This document shows positions 56,820 to 64,000 of a DNA stretch of 64,000 bases, piece after piece. The stretch's first letter is position 1, and each line of letters begins with the position of its first letter. Origin of the DNA: Apium graveolens (Eukaryota; Streptophyta; Magnoliopsida; Apiales; Apiaceae). The translations under genes were made by a program, and so were the position numbers. The notes beneath the pieces are model-generated. The model was given only the letters and a program-made list of their open reading frames with translations, did not search any database and had not been told where the DNA came from. Location of the stretch: NCBI RefSeq assembly GCF_009905375.1, contig NC_133653.1, positions 59,771,956 through 59,835,955 of the forward strand, given 5' to 3'.

Positions 56820-58328
56820 CTAAATGTATAAAACAAAAGTTAACTGTTTATGGGTTTAATTTGATTATATGAGATATTATTAAATGATTGTTTGTAGTAT
56901 ATAAAGAAAAGAATTCAATAGATGTGTCTGCTCCAAATAGTTGAAGAGTTTTAGTTATCTAAAAAGAAGAATAGAAGAGTTGAGGAGATTTGTCTATTCC
57001 AAAAAGTTGTGGGATTTAGATTGCAATAGTCATCATAATTATGTGCCCTAAAGATAATTATTATGTTGAAAAAATTATAAAAATAATAGTATTTTCTTCA
57101 CACATGATCTAATCAATTCAACGTTTAATATTCCATTAGAAAAACAATTATAAAATACATTGTTCATCGGCAATTCAACTACATATGATGAAAGCTACAT
57201 ATGATGAAAGCTAAGGTAAATTCAGATACATATACAGTTACATTGAAACTTTTCTATGAAAAGCTTAATAGAATAATATCTATTATTAGTACTAATAAAA
57301 GTTTATCAATTAACTGTTTTTATTAGAAATAAAACAAAGCATGTTTTAATAGTTTATGAATTAGTAATTATGATTGAATTTCTTTTTCAGGAATTAAATA
57401 ACTTTCTTCAATACAAAGTAAATAATTAGTTTAGCACAAACTTTATTTATCAAACTTTCAAACTTGCAGTTTTTTATGTGATTGTAAATTGTGATCAGAA
57501 AATATGTAAATTGAAACAACTATATATAATTATCAAAGTAATGAATTCAAGCAAAATAATGGCAATGTTAAAAAAACTTACATTATAACTGATGTCGCGG
57601 CTCATAGTTCAGATCTCTGGTTTCAAAATCTATGCAACATGTTACAACAACACAGCATTGCTGTTAGTTTACCATGTGCACCATCGGTATAAGTTCTAAC
57701 CACGCCTTGTACTCGGAAGTAACTTTCTTACCAACACTATACTGCTTCACTATGTCAATTGAGGCAAGTTATTAAGAATTAGTTAGTAAACCTCTTCATG
57801 AGTCGAAGAGTTTCACCTGCAAGACACGGAAACGAATTAAAACAGTCATGCGACTGAAAAACATTATTGGGAAAAATTAAAACCAAATGAAACTCTTATA
57901 TTTGGTTCATCTGAAAATGTGTTAGACAGAGGGTATGGCATAGGTCTAATTCCATTGAAAATGACTACAAATCTGAATTTGTTTCTTCACATTTTACAAC
58001 CTAAATTAAGAGAGCTTCTTTATTGAAAGCACCTTCTAAAGTTAGTTTTGAGGATAGCTGTCAATTAAGTACCCTTTTAAGACACCTTTCAGGAAGAACC
58101 AAATCAACCTATAATTTTAAACAATGCAGACATTGATAACATTGTCATTATTTGACAAATTTGTGAAAGATGTATTAACTCCAAAATCAACTATAAGGAA
58201 TGAATGCACAACATATCAAGAATCTTGTAAACAAAATAAGGTTATAGAAGATGGTGCATGTAGAATCATGGATTTAAATTCCAGTTACATAAGAACAATT
58301 GAAGTTTACATAAATACATTACTTAAAT
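56820..58328. other. Intergenic, no gene seen
   Basis: AT-rich. The frame 58124-58342 has no recognisable motif and probably corresponds to the 3' flank of the minus-strand gene. Confidence 0.5.
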
Positions 58329-59105
58329 TTAATAATTCATAGCATAAAGTAAAATCTTGAAAAGCATCAGTTGAAGAGTGCATTTGTGACATTTTGAGTT
58401 CCAAATATGAGCCATCTTCAAACCCTCTGGCCATAGGTGGCCTTCTTCCTGATAGTTTCCTTGGACAGCTCCAGTGCAAAGTGAATTCCACAAGTCTATC
58501 TCAAATGGAGGTCCATCTTCCAGGTGGAACGGTTTAACACACCTTGTATTTGGACATAATTTGTTTGCTGGTAGCAGAACATCATTTCCAGTAATGTTAC
58601 CGTGCATGTCAGAGAGCAAAGTAATAATCTCTTTCACTCTTCCTCTCATGTCAGTATTGGTGACTATCATATACATTTCAGCAGCAGTACTATCTAATTC
58701 AGCTGGTCTAAATAATGCCTTAAAGAAAATGTAAGCAAATCTGGATGGAAAATATTTAGAAGATAGTACTGATAAAACCTCAAGATTAAAATCAACATTA
58801 TTCCTCTGCAACAGTCTGAGAGATGAGTTAAAAAAGCTTGCCTGATGAACATCGTGTCTAACACAATAAGAAACGAAGCCGTAGAACTGGTCACGTGTAA
58901 CTTCCATCCGATGCTGATGAAAGTCATATAGCTTATCCCAGTCAAGAGCTTCAAGGACATACTTGATATGTTTCTTTGGTTGTTTACGCTCCCATACCAA
59001 CAAAAGCTTCACGAACAAACTGAAGCTTTCTGTCTTGAAAATGAGGTGGGAAAAGATAAGTATGATCAGCTCTAGTGAAACATTAAAAATAGTTGGATCA
59101 GCCAT
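58329..59105 (-). CDS. F-box-like protein of the At1g67623/At2g35280 type (tentative)
   Basis: An intact minus-strand ORF of 258 codons with ATG at 59103-59105. The N-terminus (FNVSLELIILIFSHLIFKTE) is spaced like an F-box start (LPLELI-EI-S-L), then a helical, Cys/His-bearing middle (FYGFVSYCVRHDVHQASF, RPAELDSTAAEMYMIVTN) and a C-terminal part with CPNTRCVKPFHLED. Plant F-box proteins of this small family have similar helical repeats and a terminal Cys-rich piece; the match is by pattern only. If correct it would be an SCF ubiquitin ligase adaptor. The last 15 residues may be past an exon end. Confidence 0.45.
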   Translation of the reverse strand: MADPTIFNVSLELIILIFSHLIFKTESFSLFVKLLLVWERKQPKKHIKYVLEALDWDKLYDFHQHRMEVTRDQFYGFVSYCVRHDVHQASFFNSSLRLLQRNNVDFNLEVLSVLSSKYFPSRFAYIFFKALFRPAELDSTAAEMYMIVTNTDMRGRVKEIITLLSDMHGNITGNDVLLPANKLCPNTRCVKPFHLEDGPPFEIDLWNSLCTGAVQGNYQEEGHLWPEGLKMAHIWNSKCHKCTLQLMLFKILLYAMNY

Positions 59106-59109
59106 TTGA

Positions 59110-60586
59110 GAAAGCTTTGCTGGAAAATGTAGTTAACTGTTACTTTTGAGTTTAAGAGAAAGGGAGAAAGGGAATGCGTATGGACTTAATAAACAATGAT
59201 GATCTGCAGTTGTTTTGGACAAAAGATTGTTATCCTTTCATCTTCCTTTTATGTTCAATAAGATTAATTTATCCCGAGTAATAAAATATAAATATATTGA
59301 TTTTATGTAATTATTCCCAAAAACATATTTTGCTTATAAAAGATCGTATTAATCATTGAAGAATATATACTAAAAATAATCATATAATAAATTAATCTAA
59401 AGATGGAAGAAAGTAATTACATACAATATTTTTCTTTCAATATTTATTCTACAAATTACTTATTCCCGTAATTTTAATATTTATCAATATTTTCGTAACA
59501 AAAATAAAATAAAATAATATTAAATCTTGGCGTCATAATAATTCAATTTCCAAATTTAAATTTCACAGAACAAAAAATCTTAACTTATTTTTCTGAACTG
59601 TCAACTAATTACATGATATAGTAATATAAATTTATTTGTAAAGAAAATTATCTTGAAGATAGTAATTATTTGTATCTTCTCTGGGAATTACATTTTTTCA
59701 ACATATATTTTGATTTAATCTAACTTTATTAAAAATTGTATTATAAATATTTGTGAAAAAAAAGATAAAATCAATGTTTATCATGACAATATCTCCAAAA
59801 GCAGTTCTCCTTACACCTATTGCTAAAACTGTATTGGAATACTCGTTATAGTTTGTAGAGCATTAATTACATCCATCATGCTGTTTTATTGTATCTAGAC
59901 ATATAATCAATAACAAAAAGTGCTACAACCAAGATATAGCTCATTGTCTTTGTACTACCCTAGGTAGTTAGAAAACTTTTATCTTTTAAGTTTACTGAAT
60001 TTTTTTAAATTTTGCTAATGTATGAAATTCAAAATATACATTATATTTAATCATCAATTACTGACATATAGATTATGATTTTTTAGTTCTCAAGATTTAA
60101 CCAATCTGGAAAGAGTATCCTACTTCTTGTGTCGTAACATATTATTTTCTCAAGTTTTGAGAAGACAATGTGAATAAAGTTAGCGCAGTAAACCCGACTT
60201 ATAGTATAAATTAATTGATAATTTGAAAAGACATAAAGTAAAGTGTATATATAGTTCAATATTTTACATGAATTGTTTTGGAAATAAAAAAAAATACAAA
60301 ATCATCCTTATATAGAAATATAATATATTAATGTAATTTACAGAATGGGCCTTTTAATATAAGGAGAAAGAGAGAAGAAAAACAAAACAAACAAAAAAGC
60401 ACAAAAATAAAGCTGACTTTCAGATTTTATTATCCCAAAAAAATACAACATACCTGTCTTAAAAAAAACCCAGATAACACAAACTGCCGTTAATTTGGGA
60501 TTCTCAACTTCCATTAAGCAAGAAGTCTAACTTTCTTTCACAGAATAGGCAATAGCATTCTCGGTACAATCAACTCGTTGTCTACC
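59110..60586. other. Intergenic / upstream region of B3 gene 2
   Basis: AT-rich and non-coding; purine-rich near 60360-60420 (GGAGAAAGAGAGAAGAAAAAC), which may lie in the promoter or leader of the following gene. Confidence 0.5.
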
Positions 60587-61847
60587 ATGGAGGTATGAAT
60601 CAATTTTGATTTTATAGTTATATTCCTTACATACAGTTTATGTATATATATCTATATACATGGAATGGAGCTATGAATCAGTTGTTGGTATACAGTTATA
60701 TTGCTTGATTCATAGAGTTTTATGTATATATATCTTAAATTAATCTATTAATGCTGCATAGAATTTAAGAACATGTTTTGTTTGGATTCATGTAATATAA
60801 TAATTTTGTATCTTATGCATGTAGAGTTCTTGTGAAATTTCTGCTCTGTATCTCATCCATCTTGGTTTTAAGTAAATTTCAAGATTTTTGTTTCAAAAAA
60901 AAAAAAAAGTAAATTTCAAGATTTATATTTATTGGAATAAATTTATTTTGTAATTACAGATGAAGAGAGCATCAGATTCTACAACGAAGAATGTAGCAGA
61001 TTTAGGTAAGAATTTGACCTTTAGTCAGTATACTATTTTATTCAGGTACATTAACATAATACTAATTGTTCAGACAATGAAGATAGTATATGTAGCTTTC
61101 TGGCAGTAAATGTGGAAGTTTCTGATTTCGGGCAAATTGTAAGTGTAGATATTACAGCGTTCATTTATATAGTTTTAATCTCTTTATAATCTTCTGAAAT
61201 TTTGATTTAATGGTACTTCATCAGAGAGTGCCACTGAATTTTAAAGGTTTTTGTGGTAGAAGAATTCCAGATCACTTGAAGATATACTGTAAAACACATA
61301 TATGGCATGCTCGATATGATTCAGAAGTCGGTAAAATATGTGGTCTTGCTCGTTTCATGGAGTACTATGACATTAAGATATATAACTTTGTTCTCTTTGA
61401 TTATTATGGGGACGAAGTTTTTAATGTGAAGATATATAAGGAAGCTGCAGTTGAAATAAACTACCAGACAATACATCCAAATGAGTGGAAGAAGAATAAA
61501 CCTGAATGGAAACAGGATGAATTCGTTGTCCTATATGGAAACATTGAGTTTCAGAAATCTATTGCTCGGTTAGTTTACGATGCAATTCTGAACAAAAGTG
61601 AATCTTACCTTATTTGCATAAATAGGACAGACTTGCAAGAACATGCGCTAGATCTGGTATGATAGATTTTGGAATTATTTTCATATCAGCTAAAATTCAT
61701 ACTTTCATATCAGTTGGTATAAGGTGTATAATTGTCCAATTATTTGTATATATAACAGACACTGAAGCCAGGAATGGAGAATTTCTACAAAAACTTGAAA
61801 AATAGGAACTCGGTCAGTCTGAGGTTTACTACTAAGGAATGGAAATG
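60587..61847 (+). pseudogene. REM-type B3 gene 2, interrupted by Copia D
   Basis: Exons by GT-AG sites: 60587-60592 (ATG GAG), 60960-61005, 61074-61138, 61225-61656, and 61759 onward. All frames join: MEMKRASDSTTKNVADLDNE, then a B3-like domain starting RVPLNFKGFCGRRIPDHLK, with FMEYYDIKIYNFVLFDYYG and FNVKIYKEAAVEI. The next B3 domain starts LKPGMENFYKNLK, SLRFTTKEW and is cut at 61848 by an LTR. Up to that point there is no stop, unlike paralogue 1. The rest of the gene should lie beyond the element, outside the window. B3 domains bind DNA in the nucleus. Confidence 0.8.
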
Positions 61848-62440
61848 TGTTAGGTCACACACACTGTAGAGGGGTGAATACAGTGTATAAATACAATCAA
61901 ATCGAACTTTTATTATTTCAAGTAACAGAAAACAAACTTTATTGAAACAATAAACTCTGTTACAGTATGGAACTGTTACCTCTCAGTGATGAATAATTAT
62001 CACGGGAGCTGCTAGGGTTACAATGAATAATCTTCTCGAATATGATAACACTTATAGTGTAAACCCTATGTCTGTGTTTATATACTTCACAGTTACAATA
62101 TAATCGCTAATTGATATGGAATATAATTCTGCTTCCTAAAATATATCAATCAGATATCTTTTCTTCCAAGTATTATATTCTTCATAGAACTCCTTCTTCA
62201 TGCATATATCTTCTTGTATTTATCTCGATCTTCTTTCCTTTAATCAGCTACTATCCTTATCTGAACATACTTTAGCACTTAAGTTCTGATATCCATCTTC
62301 TGATGATTATCTCCTGATAATATAAGTACTGATATCCTTAAGTCCTGACTTCCAGTAAGTACTGACTTATCCTGTTTAAGTAAGATCTGAAAACTAAACA
62401 TAAATCATATTAGCCATGACATTATCAAATATATCTAACA
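61848..62440 (-). repeat. 3' LTR of Copia D
   Basis: 593 bp, starts TGTTAG and ends CTAACA. It holds several variants of TAAGTTCTGATAT between 62278 and 62390 (AAGTTCTGATATCC, AAGTACTGATATCC, AAGTCCTGACTTCC, AAGTACTGACTTATCC). Confidence 0.9.
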
Positions 62441-62450
62441 ATCTCCCCCA
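62441..62450 (-). other. Polypurine tract of Copia D
   Basis: Plus strand ATCTCCCCCA, that is TGGGGGAGAT on the element strand, directly adjoining the 3' LTR. Confidence 0.9.
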
Positions 62451-62650
62451 ACTTGTAAATTAGCAAAATATACAAGTTTAACAGATATTTGATGATGTCA
62501 AAAACATTAAGTACAAATGCATGAGAATTAGACTAGATAACTACAATTTACAGTCCTTAAAGCTTTACCAATCTTTAACTTCTGATAAAAACTTCAGTCT
62601 GTACAAATATCAGAATTTAAGCAGTTGTAGATCTTGACTTGGCTTCATCT

Positions 62651-63826
62651 TCAGATCTTTCTGATGTCAGGAGTTGTTCTGAGATAGTTCTTCAACAAAC
62701 ATCTCTCATCATATCTGAGATCATCAATCATCCTCCTTTTAGCATCTTTAAGCTCTGCATTATCTTCACCAATTTGAAAGATTGCAGCCCTGAGATCATT
62801 AATCTTTGCTTTTCTTATATCCTGATCCAGTCTGATCAAATATGCCTTATCAGACTCAAGATTGAATTCTACAGCCCTGTAACCCAGAAAGGTAGTTATA
62901 ATTTGAGCAGTGTTGGGTTTCATTTCAACTATATCACCCTTGTGATCTCTGTACTTTGGAACATATGTGCTATCAGACTTAACAGAATAAAGTCTCTTAT
63001 GTCTCAGAATCTGATCCTTCAAATAGTTTACAGCACTTCCTGTCAATCTGTCATCCACTTGAAGTAAGAATAGTACATGCTCCAATTCTTCAAAATACTT
63101 CAAAGGAATAGCATTTTTCCTTATATGATAAACCCTACCATCTGTCATGAAGTACAACAAGATGTGTTCTTTCAAGTAGGTATGGTAAACCATTTGTACA
63201 GATTCCAGTTGATTCAATCTCTCAGGAGTTGCTCCAATACCTGATTCACTCAAGGAAGTTGGATCATTGGTAGTGTTCTTTATTCTTCTTTCATCAGCAC
63301 TTCCCAATCCATTTTTATCTCTTGCTTCCTTTCCTGTAACTACTCTTGCTTCAAAACCACTTGCAGCAGTCTTCAAAGGTTGAGTCTGTTTTGCTTTAGT
63401 GAATCCTGGTAGGAGTGTCTTTGGTCTGTCTTCTGATATCAAGTTAACTTGAGCCATGTCAGAGGTTACTTGCTTCTTCAAAATATCAGAACTTACAGTC
63501 TCTTGACTCTGAACAACTTGAGCTATGTCAGAGGTTGTCTTAGAAACTTTTCTTGAAGTCAGAGCAAGATCATCCTTTTCATCAGTGATTTCTTCATTCT
63601 CAGGAGGCACATAAACCTTGATAGGTTCACCAACTTTTTCTTTACCCTTGGATCTTGGATCTATCTGCGGTTGTGATTTAGCCAATATTGCTTCAGTATT
63701 TGTCCTTTCTTTTATCACAATGCCTTTGAGTTTTGGAAGTGTCTTTTTACCAGAAGCTTCAGATTTAGATGTGACTTTTTCTGATTTAAGTCTGGCTTCT
63801 TCTTCCATTAAACTCCCCAAGTCCAT
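62651..63826 (-). CDS. Extra 3' ORF of Copia D (position of Sirevirus env-like ORF)
   Basis: A 391-codon frame from ATG at 63824-63826. The frame is open upstream too, apart from a TAG at 63839-63841, so the original protein was longer. The N-terminal half is Lys/Glu/Ser-rich and probably disordered; the middle (SVQMVYHTYLKEHILLYF, RKNAIPLKYFEELEHVLF) is folded-looking, and the C-terminal third is a probable coiled coil (SDKAYLIRLDQDIRKAKIND, AELKDAKRRMIDDLRYDERC). It contains no RT, integrase or protease motif. Its place between pol and the polypurine tract is that of the env-like or accessory ORF of Sireviruses. I see no clear membrane segment or signal peptide. Function unknown. Confidence 0.6.
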   Translation of the reverse strand: MDLGSLMEEEARLKSEKVTSKSEASGKKTLPKLKGIVIKERTNTEAILAKSQPQIDPRSKGKEKVGEPIKVYVPPENEEITDEKDDLALTSRKVSKTTSDIAQVVQSQETVSSDILKKQVTSDMAQVNLISEDRPKTLLPGFTKAKQTQPLKTAASGFEARVVTGKEARDKNGLGSADERRIKNTTNDPTSLSESGIGATPERLNQLESVQMVYHTYLKEHILLYFMTDGRVYHIRKNAIPLKYFEELEHVLFLLQVDDRLTGSAVNYLKDQILRHKRLYSVKSDSTYVPKYRDHKGDIVEMKPNTAQIITTFLGYRAVEFNLESDKAYLIRLDQDIRKAKINDLRAAIFQIGEDNAELKDAKRRMIDDLRYDERCLLKNYLRTTPDIRKI

Positions 63827-64000
63827 TCCTGGATTTTTCTAAAGAAATAACTGTCTTGACATTTCTTCATCAAGATCTAAAAGTTCATCAGAACTTATCC
63901 TTTTATCAGTAGCAGAACTAATTCTTTTTCCAGCATCAGAACTTGTCATGTGACTTGTGATTTCAGCTTTTCTTGATGAGAAACCTCTACCTTGACTATG

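Larger units (their letters stand above)
61848..64000 (-). mobile_element. Copia retrotransposon D, 3' part (Sirevirus-like)
   Basis: An LTR at 61848-62440 is followed on the plus strand by a pyrimidine tract that is the polypurine tract of a minus-strand element, so this is the 3' LTR and the element continues to the right. A large non-pol ORF sits next to the tract. The target site duplication should be AAATG (61843-61847). It is inserted in an exon of B3 gene 2. Confidence 0.85.

Overview
The window is nuclear DNA of a flowering plant, most likely a eudicot with a large, AT-rich, transposon-dense genome. The support is spliced genes with GT-AG introns, plant-specific families (hybrid proline-rich protein, REM-type B3 proteins, FAR1/MULE transposase, plant mobile domain) and deeply nested Copia, Gypsy, Mutator, hAT and Helitron-like elements. 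I cannot name the species.

Left part (1-9.9 kb): a minus-strand Copia element with a 1,025-bp LTR (2339-3363) and a large two-zinc-knuckle Gag runs off the left edge and is inserted in the gag of an older Copia. A decayed plus-strand Ty3/Gypsy chromovirus (about 4.1-9.1 kb: gag, protease, RT, RNase H, integrase, chromodomain) follows, then a 480-bp Tourist-like MITE with TTA target duplications (9446-9925). The first intact gene is a secreted hybrid proline-rich protein (11492-12259).

Centre-left (12.9-31.9 kb): one Mutator-like element of about 19 kb, bounded by matching terminal inverted repeats. It held two convergent genes, a FAR1-type transposase (+) and a plant mobile domain gene (-). 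It was later broken by three insertions: an internally deleted Copia (15316-18836), a structurally complete Copia with a perfect 5-bp target duplication (19360-27793), and a 1.6-kb MULE with long inverted repeats and a perfect 9-bp duplication (27983-29581). Removing these on paper rejoins both host reading frames.

Centre (32.6-43.2 kb): a Helitron-like terminus at 32.59 kb, a 112-bp satellite array interrupted by a MITE, a 26-bp minisatellite, and exon fragments of at least three unrelated genes, all on the minus strand (aldehyde dehydrogenase, the Mediator MED15 KIX region, Aurora kinase), with a local 0.6-kb tandem duplication. This looks like transposon-mediated gene-fragment capture.

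Right part (43.4-64 kb): an intact small secreted cysteine-rich protein gene (43478-43801), a GTGTC-rich inverted-repeat element, a hAT MITE with an 8-bp target duplication (48161-48693), a second Helitron-like terminus, and a cluster with two paralogous multi-B3 genes. The first B3 gene carries premature stops; the second is interrupted at 61848 by a Copia element whose 3' LTR, polypurine tract and extra 3' ORF are visible before the window ends. Between them lie a small unknown gene, an RNase H-like gene with an early stop, and an F-box-like ORF. Only the proline-rich protein, the small secreted protein and perhaps the F-box-like ORF look like undisturbed host genes.
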